From NCBI RefSeq assembly GCF_006385135.1, contig NZ_CP041025.1, forward strand, positions 1,829,501 to 1,893,500: 64,000 nucleotides of DNA, given 5' to 3'. The position numbers were made by a program, and so were the translations under genes. Shown here in pieces: positions 39,040 to 49,737 of the stretch (positions are counted from its first letter, which is position 1; every line of letters starts with the position of its first letter). The notes below the pieces were generated by a model. That model was not told the origin of the DNA. It saw only the letters and a list, made by a program, of their open reading frames with translations, and ran no database searches. The stretch comes from Paremcibacter congregatus. Its GTDB lineage: Bacteria; Pseudomonadota; Alphaproteobacteria; Sphingomonadales; Emcibacteraceae.

Positions 39040-39972
39040 ATGCGTATTGCAGTCATGGGCACAGGAGGCATGGGCGGTTTTCTCGGGGCGAAACTCGCCA
39101 TGGCCGGGCATGAGATCATCTTCATTGCCCGGGGTCCCCATCTGGATGCCATCAAAAAACACGGCCTGAAATTGCTGTCAAATGCCGGAGATATTCATAT
39201 TCATCCGGCAACCGCGACAGAAGATACGACAGAAGTCGGGGCCGTTGATCTGATCCTTTTCTGCGTCAAGCTCTATGACACGACAGCCGCCGTCAGGGCC
39301 TGTCTGCCGATGATGGGATCAGACAGTTTTATACTCACCCTGCAGAACGGGGTAGAAAGTGTTGATATGCTTTCCTCCGTTGTTGGCCAGGGCCGGACCA
39401 TCGGCGGATCGATTTATGTCTCGGCCAGCATCGAAAGTCCCGGCGTTATAACCCATTCCGGCGGTAACAATACCATTCGCTTTGCCGAGGTCGACAACCA
39501 ACCAAGTCGGCGAACGGAAATTCTGGAAGATATCTTTACTCAGGCGGGGCTTGTGGGTATCCGGGCTGAAAATTTGCAGGTTATGCTGTGGTCGAAATTT
39601 GTTCTATTGTCGGCAAATGCGGGGGTTGGCGCCCTCACCGATCGATCGGCGGCGCAAATGGTGGCCGACCCTCTGGTGAAGCCTTTACTGCTTGCTGCGA
39701 TGCAAGAAGCTTATGATGTGGCGTCGGCCATGGGGATCCCGTTGCCGGAAGGGGTTATTGACAGAGTGCTGGATGTCATCGTTTCCAACGGCGAGAAACA
39801 GGATCTGATCGCCTCGCAATGTCTGGATTTGCGCAAGGGCAGACCATTGGAGCTTGAATGGATACAGGGTACCCTGCACCGGTTGGGTCAGCACTATGAT
39901 ATTCCGACTCCGATCACCAGCACCTGCTATGCGGCTCTGAAGCGTTTCGCGTCAGGAAGGCAAAACCCCTGA
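39040..39972 (+). CDS. panE: 2-dehydropantoate 2-reductase family protein
   Basis: An NADPH-dependent reductase of the ApbA/PanE family, which makes pantoate for coenzyme A synthesis. The Rossmann start is VMGTGGMGGFLGAKLA, the LTLQNGVE motif lies near residue 104, and the helical C-terminal domain carries the expected WSKFVLLSANAGVGALT. Some paralogues act on other substrates, so the exact reaction is likely but not certain. Confidence 0.88.
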   Translation: MRIAVMGTGGMGGFLGAKLAMAGHEIIFIARGPHLDAIKKHGLKLLSNAGDIHIHPATATEDTTEVGAVDLILFCVKLYDTTAAVRACLPMMGSDSFILTLQNGVESVDMLSSVVGQGRTIGGSIYVSASIESPGVITHSGGNNTIRFAEVDNQPSRRTEILEDIFTQAGLVGIRAENLQVMLWSKFVLLSANAGVGALTDRSAAQMVADPLVKPLLLAAMQEAYDVASAMGIPLPEGVIDRVLDVIVSNGEKQDLIASQCLDLRKGRPLELEWIQGTLHRLGQHYDIPTPITSTCYAALKRFASGRQNP

Positions 39973-39978
39973 AGACCG

Positions 39979-41133
39979 TCACATCAGATTGCGGATTTTC
40001 TGTACGGTGAGGATGATATGACGTGCCGCCTGATCTATTTCGGGCTCAGTGGTCATGCGCCCTATGCCAATACGGATGCTGCTGTCAATTTGCTTCTTGC
40101 TGAGCCCCAGAGCAGTGAGGACATGCGATGGTTCAACCTTTTCCGTGGAACATGCCGAGCCGGCGGATACCGCAATGCCCCGCAATTCTTTTACCAGCTG
40201 ATCTGCTTTTACATGATCAAACGTGATATTGAGATTACCAGCATAGCGCAGTTGCTCTGAACCATTGATCTGTATGTCGGGCAAGGCGGATTGTAGTTTG
40301 TCTTTCAAACGGTGTGCCAGCATTGATATATGTGCCGCATCCTGTGTCATATCCTGTTCCGCCAGCACGCAAGCCGATCCCAGACCAACACACAAGGCGG
40401 GCGAAAGCGTGCCTGAACGCAGGCCCCTCTCCTGTCCTCCACCATCAAATAGGGCCAAAGGTCTTACCGGGCATTCTTCATTCACATAAAGCGCGCCAAT
40501 GCCTTTGGGGCCATATATTTTGTGCCCGGAAATACTTATCAAATCAATATTCATGGCGGTGACGTCAAGTGGGATTTTTCCTACGGCCTGGGCGGCGTCT
40601 GTATGAAAAACCACGGCAGCGTTCCGACAGATCGCCCCAATGGCGGCAATATCCTGAATCATGCCGATTTCGTTATTGACCGCCATGATCGAAACCAGTG
40701 CGGTTTTATCGGTAATGCTGTCCCGCAACTCGTTGAGATCAATCAGCCCCTGATTATCTACGGGCAGATAGGTAACCTGGAACCCGGACCTTTCTAACGC
40801 ACGGCAACTTTCCAGCACGCAGGTATGTTCGGTCTGGGCTGTGATAATGTGGTTCTTAGCCGGATATTGCGCATAAGCGATGCCCTTGATCGCCATGTTA
40901 TTGGCTTCGGTCGCGCCGGAGGTAAAGATGATTTCCCGTTCATCCGCTCCGATCAGCTGGGCGACTTGTGGGCGGGCCACATCAACCCCTGCAGCGGCCT
41001 CCCAGCCAAAACTGTGATTTGTGGAATGGGGGTTGCCGAATTTTGTGGTGAGATAGGGCATCATCCTTTCCAGCACCCGCGGGTCCAATGGCGTTGTCGC
41101 CTGATAATCGAGATATATATCAGGATTGCTCAT
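39979..41133 (-). CDS. Cysteine desulfurase, IscS-like (second of a tandem pair)
   Basis: A PLP enzyme that removes sulfur from cysteine for Fe-S clusters and thiolation. The PLP lysine lies in SGHKIYGPKGIG (about residue 204) and the active-site loop in SAGSACSTEKVEPSHVL (about 325). It is 384 residues long. It is 5 bases downstream of a second desulfurase gene and part of a cysE-led operon. It is closer to the IscS pattern than its neighbour. Confidence 0.92.
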   Translation of the reverse strand: MSNPDIYLDYQATTPLDPRVLERMMPYLTTKFGNPHSTNHSFGWEAAAGVDVARPQVAQLIGADEREIIFTSGATEANNMAIKGIAYAQYPAKNHIITAQTEHTCVLESCRALERSGFQVTYLPVDNQGLIDLNELRDSITDKTALVSIMAVNNEIGMIQDIAAIGAICRNAAVVFHTDAAQAVGKIPLDVTAMNIDLISISGHKIYGPKGIGALYVNEECPVRPLALFDGGGQERGLRSGTLSPALCVGLGSACVLAEQDMTQDAAHISMLAHRLKDKLQSALPDIQINGSEQLRYAGNLNITFDHVKADQLVKELRGIAVSAGSACSTEKVEPSHVLTALGLSKKQIDSSIRIGIGRMTTEPEIDQAARHIILTVQKIRNLM

Positions 41134-41138
41134 GGCAT

Positions 41139-42260
41139 TCAGCCTTTGTGTTTTCGGTCGAAGAGCTTCTTCCAGGCCTCAATAAAGGCCGTGACGTCAT
41201 CTTCGGTCGTGTTCCAGCCAAGACTGACCCGGATGGTGGACAAGGCTTCATCATGACTGCCGCCCATGGCCGATACCACATGCGAGGGTTTGACTTTGCC
41301 GGAAGAACACGCCGATCCTGAACTGACGCAGATACCGGCAAGGTCGAAGGCCATAACCTGGGTTTCACTGAGTACACCAGGCATTAAAATGGTGGTGGTG
41401 TTGCCGACCCGGTTGGCGTTCTGTCCAAAGAATTTCACCTGATCCGTATGGGCCATCAGCGTTTGTTCTATCCGGTTGCGGTAATCCGCCAGGCGGTCCA
41501 TGGCTTGCAGGTTTTGCGGGATAAGGCTAACGGCTTTGGCAAAACCGGCAATTCCGGCGAGGTTTTCTGTTCCCGACCGTCGGCCTACTTCCTGGCCACC
41601 CCCGAAAATCAAGGGGGTAATGGTCAGTTTCTCGAGCGCCACAAAAGCACCAACCCCTTGGGGGCCCCCTATTTTATGACCGGAGAGGCTCATCATATCT
41701 ACGCCGAGATCGCGGAAATCCAGCGGAATTTTACCAAAGGCCTGAATGGCGTCTGTATGAAACAGGACGCCGTGGGCATGGGCAATCTCAGCCAGGGCCT
41801 TGATGTCCTGAATAACGCCGGTTTCGTTATTGGCCAGCATGATTGACACCAGGGTATGGTCCGGCACGGCGGTGAGCGCCTTGCTCAGGCTGTCCGGCGT
41901 GACATACCCTGTGGCATTAACGGGTAAGATTTCCACGGTTCCGGAAAAGTGACCTTCACTCTGACGGATGGAATCATGCTCGGTCTCCGCGAGGATCAGA
42001 TGCTGTGCTCCGGACGATTTCACGGCGATATTATTGGCTTCGGTGCCGCCGCCGGTAAAAGTAATTTTCTGCGGGCGGCAGTTTATCATCCGAGCGACGG
42101 ACTGGCGGGATTTCTCCAGTATGGCTTTGGCAATGCGCCCCCGGTTATGGACGGATGACGGATTACCACCGATTTCCATGACGCGCGCCACTTCTGCGAT
42201 CACCTCCGGTTTGATAGGTGCCGTGGCATTATAATCGAGATAAATGCTGTTCTGTACCAT
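41139..42260 (-). CDS. Cysteine desulfurase family protein (first of a tandem pair)
   Basis: The PLP lysine in SGHKIGGPQGVG (about residue 200) and the cysteine loop in SSGSACSSGKVKPSHVV (about 315) are present. It is 373 residues long. It is paralogous with the downstream gene but clearly diverged. In many Alphaproteobacteria such a pair lies ahead of the suf genes; here no suf genes follow. Confidence 0.9.
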   Translation of the reverse strand: MVQNSIYLDYNATAPIKPEVIAEVARVMEIGGNPSSVHNRGRIAKAILEKSRQSVARMINCRPQKITFTGGGTEANNIAVKSSGAQHLILAETEHDSIRQSEGHFSGTVEILPVNATGYVTPDSLSKALTAVPDHTLVSIMLANNETGVIQDIKALAEIAHAHGVLFHTDAIQAFGKIPLDFRDLGVDMMSLSGHKIGGPQGVGAFVALEKLTITPLIFGGGQEVGRRSGTENLAGIAGFAKAVSLIPQNLQAMDRLADYRNRIEQTLMAHTDQVKFFGQNANRVGNTTTILMPGVLSETQVMAFDLAGICVSSGSACSSGKVKPSHVVSAMGGSHDEALSTIRVSLGWNTTEDDVTAFIEAWKKLFDRKHKG

Positions 42261-42265
42261 ATCGC

Positions 42266-43018
42266 TCAGGAAACAGATTTTGTTTTGGTGTTTTGCGCCG
42301 CGGCTTTGTCAATGACCTTGGGCTTGGCCTTGCGGGCCTTCACCAGATTTTCGGCGTCTTTTTCCGCCAGTTCATGCTCCAGTTCCTCGACCCGGGTTTT
42401 CAGGCCGCACACCATATCGAACATACCTTCCAGGGACCGGGCAATGGGGTCCGGCAGGTCATCAGTCGCCATACCGTAGGCGCAGAAGTCACGGTCAAGA
42501 TCTTTCGTCGGCTGGACGACCTTGGCCGGGATGCCCACCACTGTGGCATTTTCCATGACAGGCTTCACTACCACGGCGTTAGAACCAACCCTGGCGTTTT
42601 TGCCAATGGTAATCGGTCCCAGGATTTTGGCGCCTGCGCCGACAATGACGTTATCCTCCAGGGTGGGATGTCGTTTGCCGCCATCAAGCGACGTACCGCC
42701 GAGGGTGACGCCCTGATAAAGGGTGACATTGTCGCCTACTTCTGCGGTTTCGCCAATCACAACGCCCATACCGTGATCGATAAAAACACCGCAGCCAATT
42801 TTCGCGCCGGGGTGAATTTCAATACCGCTCATAAAACGGCCAATATGGGAAATGAAGCGCCCAAGGGTGAAAAATCCGTTTTCCCATGCCCAATGCGCCA
42901 TGCGATAAAATATAAGTGCATGAACGCCCGGATAGGACAACAGGGCATCAATTTTGGACTTTGCCGCCGGATCGCGGGCTAAAATAACTGAAATATCGTG
43001 GCGGATATGATCAAACAT
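42266..43018 (-). CDS. cysE: Serine O-acetyltransferase
   Basis: It acetylates serine as the first step of cysteine synthesis. The N-terminal helical domain is followed by hexapeptide repeats forming a left-handed beta helix ([20 protein letters not shown], then [13 protein letters not shown]). The C-terminal tail is basic and low-complexity. Leading two cysteine desulfurase genes with 5-base gaps, it links cysteine synthesis to sulfur mobilisation. Confidence 0.94.
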   Translation of the reverse strand: MFDHIRHDISVILARDPAAKSKIDALLSYPGVHALIFYRMAHWAWENGFFTLGRFISHIGRFMSGIEIHPGAKIGCGVFIDHGMGVVIGETAEVGDNVTLYQGVTLGGTSLDGGKRHPTLEDNVIVGAGAKILGPITIGKNARVGSNAVVVKPVMENATVVGIPAKVVQPTKDLDRDFCAYGMATDDLPDPIARSLEGMFDMVCGLKTRVEELEHELAEKDAENLVKARKAKPKVIDKAAAQNTKTKSVS

Positions 43019-43268
43019 TCTTTAAATACCCAATTCTATCTTGCTTTTGCCCAGTGGTTTTATGCTATAAAAAGCACTGATTCGGCAGGTTTAGCCCCAG
43101 AGTCATATTTAGAGTTATATAGGGTTCCCTAAAAAACCCTACAAATCATTATTACTCATATAGGTTTAACAGGCACTAGCGTCAAGAGAAGACCTTGATC
43201 ACATTTAACTGATCACCATATTAAAGTCTGATCCTGACACAATAAATTAAAAAGGAAAAAAAACACAT

Positions 43269-43910
43269 ATGCCTGAAGTTATATTCAGCGGCCCTGAAGG
43301 GCGTCTAGAAGGACGTTATGAAGCAGGGAAAGGCGACAACCCTCCCATTGCATTGGTTCTTCATTCAGATCCGCAATTTGGCAGCAATATGAATCACAAG
43401 GTGTGTTATTACCTCTATCACTCCTTCAAACGTAGAGGCTTTTCCGTTCTCCGGTTTAATTTTCGGGGTGTCGGGAGAAGTCAGGGCACCTTTGATGACG
43501 GTATTGGCGAGCTGAGTGATGCCGCGGCCGCCCTTGACTGGCTGCAATCCCATAACAGGGATGCGTCCAGCTGCTGGGTTGCCGGGTACAGCTTTGGTGC
43601 CTGGATCAGCATGCAGCTTCTGATGCGGCGTCCTGAAATACAGGGGTTCCTGTCAGTATCACCCCCGGCCAATCTGTATGATTTCAGTTTCCTGGCCCCC
43701 TGCCCGTCTTCCGGTCAGATCATTCAGGGCACGGCGGATACGGTGGTGTCCGAACCTGCGGTGCAAAAACTGGTCGATAAGCTGAAAACCCAAAAAGGCA
43801 TCACCATTCAGTATGACAAGGTTGAAGGTGCAGACCACCTTTATGTGGACAATCACGGCCCTCTGGTGCAGGTGGTCGATAAATATCTGACTGCGCGGCT
43901 CGGTTACTAA
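43269..43910 (+). CDS. Alpha/beta hydrolase, 213 residues
   Basis: The nucleophile elbow AGYSFGAW (about residue 101) and a catalytic His in GADHLYVDNH (about 193) are visible. The family is the short dienelactone-hydrolase-like group often found beside cysteine desulfurase genes in Alphaproteobacteria. It is divergent from cysE across 250 bases; that spacer holds an AGGGTT/AACCCT hairpin (43121-43140) of unknown meaning. Its end overlaps the anmK end. Confidence 0.85.
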   Translation: MPEVIFSGPEGRLEGRYEAGKGDNPPIALVLHSDPQFGSNMNHKVCYYLYHSFKRRGFSVLRFNFRGVGRSQGTFDDGIGELSDAAAALDWLQSHNRDASSCWVAGYSFGAWISMQLLMRRPEIQGFLSVSPPANLYDFSFLAPCPSSGQIIQGTADTVVSEPAVQKLVDKLKTQKGITIQYDKVEGADHLYVDNHGPLVQVVDKYLTARLGY

Positions 43911-45058
43911 GCGGCCCCCACGCCTTTAGGCTGATATAAAGTTCCCCCCGGGGACGGCTGGAAAACCCCGGTCGTCCCCGGAAACGTTAAGGGCAGGCCT
44001 TTCAGGTGGCGACAGGCCAGATAAGCAAAGGCTTCTGCTTCAAGGTTATCTCCGTCCCATCCTAATTCTTCCACCGGATCAACGACTAGCCCAAATGTTC
44101 TCAGGCGACGCATCAATGTCGCATTATGCCGCCCGCCCCCACAGATAAATATATGTTTTGGCAGGGCCGGACATTGCCCTAAGGCCAAATGAATTGACTG
44201 AACCGTAAATTCCACCAGGGTCGCCGCGCCGTTTTCCAGGGTCAAATCTTCCAGGCCGGGCACGTGAAATGACGTACGATCAAGCGATTTGGGCGGTGAT
44301 TTATAAAAGTAGCTGTCCTTCAGCCAGCTTTCCAGCACCTCAAGTTCAATTCCACCGGCGGCAGATATCATTCCTCCCCGGTCTAACGGTTCCCCGGTGT
44401 GTTTTTCAATCCAGTCATCCAGCAGGGCATTACCGGGGCCGGTGTCAAACGCCAGCATGCTGGCGGCGTCTTTGGATCCGATCCAGGTGACATTGCCGAC
44501 ACCACCGATGTTTATCAACGCCACAGGATAGGAGACGCCCCCGGCCTGTGTGATCAGGGCATGATGGTAGATCGGGACCAGAGGCGCCCCTTCCCCGCCA
44601 TTTTGCATATCCCGCGTACGGAAATCATTGACGACCGGAATACCGGTCAGATCGGCGAGCAACTGCCCGTTACCGATTTGCAGGGTCCAGCGTTCTTCCG
44701 GGCGGTGCAGCAGCGTTTGCCCGTGAAAACCGATGACATCTATTTGATCCGGGGCGTGACCATTTTGTTGCAAAAGCGCGGCGACTGCTTGTCCATGGAC
44801 GTTGGTTAACCGGTCGGCGATATCTGCAAACTGATCCGTACCTTGCGCCGCGCCGTCAAGGTACGCTGCCTGCTTCATGGCGGCAGAGATGTCGGTGCGT
44901 AAGACGCTATCATAAGGAATATGGACCGGTTGACCCGCAGATTGCGTCATGGCGCCATTGCTTTTAATTAGGGCACAATCGACACCGTCCATGGAGGTGC
45001 CGCTCATCAAGCCGATGGCCAAAAACCGATCTTTCGACATATTCATGCAAGAATCCAT
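43907..45058 (-). CDS. anmK: Anhydro-N-acetylmuramic acid kinase
   Basis: A peptidoglycan recycling enzyme that hydrolyses and phosphorylates anhydroMurNAc. The N-terminal phosphate loop LMSGTSMDGVDCALI, the GFHGQTLLHRP segment and NIGGVGN are family hallmarks. The length of 383 residues is normal; starts at MNMSK or MSK shortly downstream are possible. Divergent from tyrS, a frequent arrangement. Confidence 0.95.
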   Translation of the reverse strand: MDSCMNMSKDRFLAIGLMSGTSMDGVDCALIKSNGAMTQSAGQPVHIPYDSVLRTDISAAMKQAAYLDGAAQGTDQFADIADRLTNVHGQAVAALLQQNGHAPDQIDVIGFHGQTLLHRPEERWTLQIGNGQLLADLTGIPVVNDFRTRDMQNGGEGAPLVPIYHHALITQAGGVSYPVALINIGGVGNVTWIGSKDAASMLAFDTGPGNALLDDWIEKHTGEPLDRGGMISAAGGIELEVLESWLKDSYFYKSPPKSLDRTSFHVPGLEDLTLENGAATLVEFTVQSIHLALGQCPALPKHIFICGGGRHNATLMRRLRTFGLVVDPVEELGWDGDNLEAEAFAYLACRHLKGLPLTFPGTTGVFQPSPGGTLYQPKGVGAA

Positions 45059-45131
45059 TTTGTAAAATGCCAGGATATGCTACATCATGCGCCTGATAAC
45101 GTCATGATGTATTTAGCGGAACAGAATAAAA

Positions 45132-46403
45132 ATGACCAATGAGATAGATAACTTTACACCACAGACCGATTTTCTCAAAAGCATGAAAGATCGCGGATAT
45201 GTTCACCAATGCACCGATTTGACGGCATTGGACAAGAAACTATCGTCTCAGGTGGTACCAGCCTATATCGGCTTTGACTGTACGGCAACCAGCCTGCATG
45301 TGGGGTCATTGGTTCAGATCATGATGTTGCGTCATTTGCAGAAGTGCGGTCATAAACCGATCGTCCTGATGGGCGGCGGGACAACCCGCATTGGAGACCC
45401 GACCGGACGCGATGAATCCCGCAAGATGCTGACCGATGATGACATCAACGCCAATATGGCCGGTATTCGCAAGGTGTTTGAAAAATACCTGACCTTTGGT
45501 GATGGACCGACAGATGCGGTGATGGTCAATAACGCCGATTGGCTTGACAAGCTGAATTACATTGAATTTCTGCGCGACATGGGCGTACATTTCACCATCA
45601 ACCGTATGCTGACCTTTGACAGTGTCAAACTGCGGCTGGAACGGGAACAACCTATGACCTTCCTGGAATTCAATTACATGATCCTCCAGGCTTATGACTA
45701 CCTCGAGCTCAGTCGGTTGAATGGCTGCGCGCTGCAGATGGGCGGATCGGACCAATGGGGCAATATCATCAACGGCGTGGAACTTAATCGTCGTGTTGAT
45801 CAGCGGGAAGTATACGGTCTGACGACACCGTTGGTTACCCTTGCCAGCGGTCAGAAAATGGGCAAAAGCATGAGCGGCGCTGTATGGTTGAATGACGACA
45901 TGCTGTCATCTTATGATTTCTGGCAATTCTGGCGCAATACCGCCGATGCGGATGTGGGAAAATTCCTGCGCCTGTTTACCGAACTTCCTTTAGATGAAAT
46001 CTCGCGCCTCGAAAACCTTGAAGGCGCCGGTATTAATGACGCCAAGAAGATATTGGCCAATGAAGCGACCACCTTGTGCCATGGTGAAGAAGCCGCACGT
46101 GCCGCAGAAGAAACCGCCCGACAGGCGTTTGAACAAAAATCCCTGTCAGCTGATCTACCGACCATAACGGTTGCCAAGGCCGATCTGGAAGCCGGTATGG
46201 CGGTGAGCGATCTTTATGTTCTGGGCGGGCTTAGCAAATCCAAAGGAGAAGCTCGCAGACTGATCAAACAGGGCGGCGCGAAGCTCAATGATGAAAAAAT
46301 TTCAGACGGCGAGGCTCTGCTGACCCTCGCGGATCAGAACGCAGAAGGCACCTTGAAACTCTCTGCCGGGAAAAAGAAACATATCCTGATCAGGCCTGAG
46401 TAA
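45132..46403 (+). CDS. tyrS: Tyrosine--tRNA ligase
   Basis: A class I synthetase with HVGS in place of HIGH (about residue 53) and the KMSKS-like loop KMGKSMSG (about 240). The C-terminal S4-like domain (about 355-423) contains [16 protein letters not shown]. It is 423 residues long. Convergent with the large AsmA-like gene, which begins at the next base. Confidence 0.96.
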   Translation: MTNEIDNFTPQTDFLKSMKDRGYVHQCTDLTALDKKLSSQVVPAYIGFDCTATSLHVGSLVQIMMLRHLQKCGHKPIVLMGGGTTRIGDPTGRDESRKMLTDDDINANMAGIRKVFEKYLTFGDGPTDAVMVNNADWLDKLNYIEFLRDMGVHFTINRMLTFDSVKLRLEREQPMTFLEFNYMILQAYDYLELSRLNGCALQMGGSDQWGNIINGVELNRRVDQREVYGLTTPLVTLASGQKMGKSMSGAVWLNDDMLSSYDFWQFWRNTADADVGKFLRLFTELPLDEISRLENLEGAGINDAKKILANEATTLCHGEEAARAAEETARQAFEQKSLSADLPTITVAKADLEAGMAVSDLYVLGGLSKSKGEARRLIKQGGAKLNDEKISDGEALLTLADQNAEGTLKLSAGKKKHILIRPE

Positions 46404-49400
46404 TTACTTTGGATCAGTTGGCGGGGTATTGGGGATGACCTTTTCCAGTTCCTCTGCCTTTTCTCTCATGGTTTTATCCTTCGAACCGCCGATGGCGCTG
46501 AAAATCGTACGCAAAATGCCTGGCGCCAGAGCGGCGAGAGGGTTTATTTTGATTTCCGGCTTATCCAAGGATCCCTTGATGGCATAGGTTGCGGCGAAAA
46601 TGCCCTGGCCTTTACCGCCGGTCAGGATCGTACCAATCAGAGGAATGTTGCCGAGAAGGGAATTAATGCCATAAGCGGGAATGATGGTGCCCTTGATGCT
46701 GAGTTCATCATATGACTGGTCGACAGCCCCCTCTATGGTCATGCCCAGCATTGGCCCACTGGCGCGGCCTTTGCTAATTTCCATTACCCCGTTGTATTGG
46801 CGAAATTCCATGTCGAAATTACTGAAGGTCAACCCGCTTTTTTTCAATTCTTCCTGGGCTTTCTGAAATTTCTTTTCTTCCAGAAGTTTTGAGAATTCAG
46901 GCGATTCAATTACCTTGAAATCTTTGACCTTGGCATGGCCACCAAGGGATACCCCATGTTCGTGATTAACCATATCTGCAGTGAGAAGCATATCCCCGCC
47001 AACACCGATGTTAAACAGGCCCAGCCCTCTTAATGCTTCGCCGGCGTCGGTGCTGGCAAAAGTCAGTTCACGGTTTTCTTCCTTTGGGGCAATGGTAATG
47101 GAAAGTTTCTTTTGCGTTCCTTGCGTGCCGGACAGGGTCACATGGGTAAAATCCTGTGTCCTGTATTGTGCCGTCAAGGCAACGTCTTTCAAGGTGACAT
47201 CATTTTTGGCCTGAACATTATCTATCGCCGCCGTCAGGTTAAAGTCGGGCAAAACAATCTGTTCCGCACCAGTGCGCGGGGCTGTGATAATTTCAATGAG
47301 GGGGATGGCGTCGAGTGCGGCCCCGGATAATTTTGAATCGTAAAATTTTTCTGCTGCATCCCAGGACATGGTCAAGGCGAAATCAGTCTTTTCCATGGTC
47401 AGGCGGGCGATGTCAAAGCGGGTGATCCAGCCTTCCACCACATCCAGCCCCAATTCGGCCTGAAGCCCGGGCGATTGCAGAGAAACATTGGACAGTGTAA
47501 TATCATCTAGGCCGTTGAATGTCAGATCAAACGAGGCCGAGCCTGCCTCTCCCACATTCTTATCCCAACCCAATGGCACGAATATGCTTCGGCTGTTGGT
47601 CAGGTTAAATGTCCCTTGTCCCTTTTGCATGGCGCCGCCCTTGCCGAACAGAGCCATTTCAACGGTGACAGGGCCTTCTATATAAGGGTCAAAAGGCAGG
47701 TGCAGTTGTTCCCACTGCGCCCCCTCGACTATCCCCGCAAGGGCGTATTGGGAAGGATATTCAGCCTGTTTGTCAAAGTTTTCCTGCCAGGTGGCCGTAA
47801 AATCAATATCATTTAGCCTTATGGCGCCGACTGATGTGAGTGTGTCGCCGTCCACATGCAGGTCCATGACACCATCAGATAAACGCAAATTATCCGTAAG
47901 CCTTGGGATGGAAAGCTCAGTCACCTCCGCCCTGACATCAAATTTGACATCTGTTAATTTTATTTTCCGGATCAGCGGGAATTCAAGTTTTACCGTGGCC
48001 TTGGAGGCCCCCTTAATGCTGCCTGGTTTAATGCCATAGCGGGATGGATAACCGAGCGGTTTATAGTCTATCACCCTCAACACTTCTTCCAGAGGTCCGT
48101 CCATATGGACAGTAATATAGGCAGTACCTTGGCCTTTTTTATGAATTTCTGTAAATAAAAGGTCGGCTTTCGTCACCTTCAGATCGTCAATTTTACCATC
48201 CTCTGCCGTAAGACTGAACTCATGCAGGTTGAGTTTGGCTTGCCCTGACATATTCGTCAGGACCGGCATGGGCCGGAGATAATGGGCGGTGATGTTCTGG
48301 AAATCAAAAGCAAAGGTGACAGCATTGGGCGGCAACTCTTTCTCTGCCCACATTTCCGGCGTGATATAGGCCTCCAGTTGTCCGGTGGGAACAATGCCGG
48401 CGTCAACATTTTGAGAAATCCAGAGGTATGCCCCCTTGCCGATTTCACCTGGCCAATAAGACTTTAAATCCATAAAAGGCAGATCGGCGATGTCAGCTTT
48501 AATCGCCACCCCGGGCGTGTCCAAACTGCCATACAGCAACCCGCTTCCCTGAATATGAGTTTCGCCCAGGTTCAATTGGAATTCCTCGAGAACGATCGAG
48601 CTTTCACTTTTCTGGATGTACCCCTTCAAGGCAGCCGATGATATAGGCAGCGGTTTTTCATACAGATTATTGGGGTTGATATGTCCCTGCCCCAGAGCCA
48701 GATGAAACGCCATAACCGGAATGGAAAAATTCTCATCGACCGAGAATTGAAGTGTGCCGTTCGCTGGTATATTCAAATCACTTAAACCGGAAAGGGCTTC
48801 GACCTCCCCGGCAAGGGCCGATGGTCGCAGGCCTGAAAAATCAATGGTTGTAACCGCCCGTTTCTGATTATTATTATAGATAAGAGACATATCCAAGGGC
48901 ATAAGATTATCTTCGCCCAAGGCAATATCACCAAACAAATTGATCATAAATCCTTGATCAGTCCGCCGTAACCCAAGATCCGCCGATGGAATTTGCCATA
49001 TCTTTCCTGACAGTTGATCCTTGAGGTTAATCGTAGTATCGAGCAGGCTCACCTGCTTCAAATACCCTGTAACATCAGACGGGTTTGGCGATATCAGTAA
49101 CCGTTGTGCCGTTTTTACCACGATATTATTGCTTTTCTGCAATCGCCGCAGCGTCTCTTCCAGCTTTTCCATGAACGGCCGATTATCTGTCTTTTGCCAA
49201 ATTTTCGGATCAAGATCATATTCAATGGTTAGTCCGGAAAATTCTAAATCCGTAGGCGCCATCAACCCGCGAACCATGGCAAGACCGCTAAACCGGGCCG
49301 CGGCTTCCGGGATGTTCAGGGTAAAGTTGGTTTTTTTGTCACGGATCTCGACTTCATAGAAGATGATCTGAAGGCCGCTTGTCCGGCTTGGGTTGGCGGC

Positions 49401-49607
49401 TTCTTCCGTGCGCCAGATTAACACGGCGTCACGAAAGTCGAATGTGGTCTCTCCCTGTTGAGATGCCAAAGCCGTGCGTAAATGCACGCCCACCCAATCC
49501 AGCGCAATTGGACCTATGCTCAACCGCCAGGCCAGAAGAAAAATTGTCAGGGCCAGAATCGCAAGAAAACCAAGTAGAATTTTTAATGGTAAAGCGTATC
49601 GTTTCAA
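46404..49607 (-). CDS. AsmA-like/DUF3971 envelope protein, YhdP-type, 1067 residues
   Basis: A single N-terminal membrane segment (LKILLGFLAILALTIFLLAW) is followed by about 1000 residues of beta-rich sequence typical of DUF3971 and AsmA-like C-terminal domains, ending in an AsmA_2-like part (KGTIIPAYGINSLLGNIPLIG). Proteins of this group bridge the periplasm and are linked to phospholipid transport to the outer membrane. The exact paralogue is inferred from size and C-terminal pattern. Confidence 0.85.
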   Translation of the reverse strand: MKRYALPLKILLGFLAILALTIFLLAWRLSIGPIALDWVGVHLRTALASQQGETTFDFRDAVLIWRTEEAANPSRTSGLQIIFYEVEIRDKKTNFTLNIPEAAARFSGLAMVRGLMAPTDLEFSGLTIEYDLDPKIWQKTDNRPFMEKLEETLRRLQKSNNIVVKTAQRLLISPNPSDVTGYLKQVSLLDTTINLKDQLSGKIWQIPSADLGLRRTDQGFMINLFGDIALGEDNLMPLDMSLIYNNNQKRAVTTIDFSGLRPSALAGEVEALSGLSDLNIPANGTLQFSVDENFSIPVMAFHLALGQGHINPNNLYEKPLPISSAALKGYIQKSESSIVLEEFQLNLGETHIQGSGLLYGSLDTPGVAIKADIADLPFMDLKSYWPGEIGKGAYLWISQNVDAGIVPTGQLEAYITPEMWAEKELPPNAVTFAFDFQNITAHYLRPMPVLTNMSGQAKLNLHEFSLTAEDGKIDDLKVTKADLLFTEIHKKGQGTAYITVHMDGPLEEVLRVIDYKPLGYPSRYGIKPGSIKGASKATVKLEFPLIRKIKLTDVKFDVRAEVTELSIPRLTDNLRLSDGVMDLHVDGDTLTSVGAIRLNDIDFTATWQENFDKQAEYPSQYALAGIVEGAQWEQLHLPFDPYIEGPVTVEMALFGKGGAMQKGQGTFNLTNSRSIFVPLGWDKNVGEAGSASFDLTFNGLDDITLSNVSLQSPGLQAELGLDVVEGWITRFDIARLTMEKTDFALTMSWDAAEKFYDSKLSGAALDAIPLIEIITAPRTGAEQIVLPDFNLTAAIDNVQAKNDVTLKDVALTAQYRTQDFTHVTLSGTQGTQKKLSITIAPKEENRELTFASTDAGEALRGLGLFNIGVGGDMLLTADMVNHEHGVSLGGHAKVKDFKVIESPEFSKLLEEKKFQKAQEELKKSGLTFSNFDMEFRQYNGVMEISKGRASGPMLGMTIEGAVDQSYDELSIKGTIIPAYGINSLLGNIPLIGTILTGGKGQGIFAATYAIKGSLDKPEIKINPLAALAPGILRTIFSAIGGSKDKTMREKAEELEKVIPNTPPTDPK

Positions 49608-49737
49608 ACTGTTATTCTCTATAATTGCTTCGCGGTAGAGTCACGTCGCCTGCGTATAAGTTCGCCAAACCCCTGTCAATTTTATAAAACTCGTTTTATA
49701 AAGCAAAAGTTAGGCCTAATTAAGGTGCAAAATTTTT

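Noticed and set aside
43121-43140. AGGGTT/AACCCT hairpin in the cysE upstream region as a riboswitch
   Set aside because: Only a 6-base stem with no further conserved leader structure; evidence too thin.
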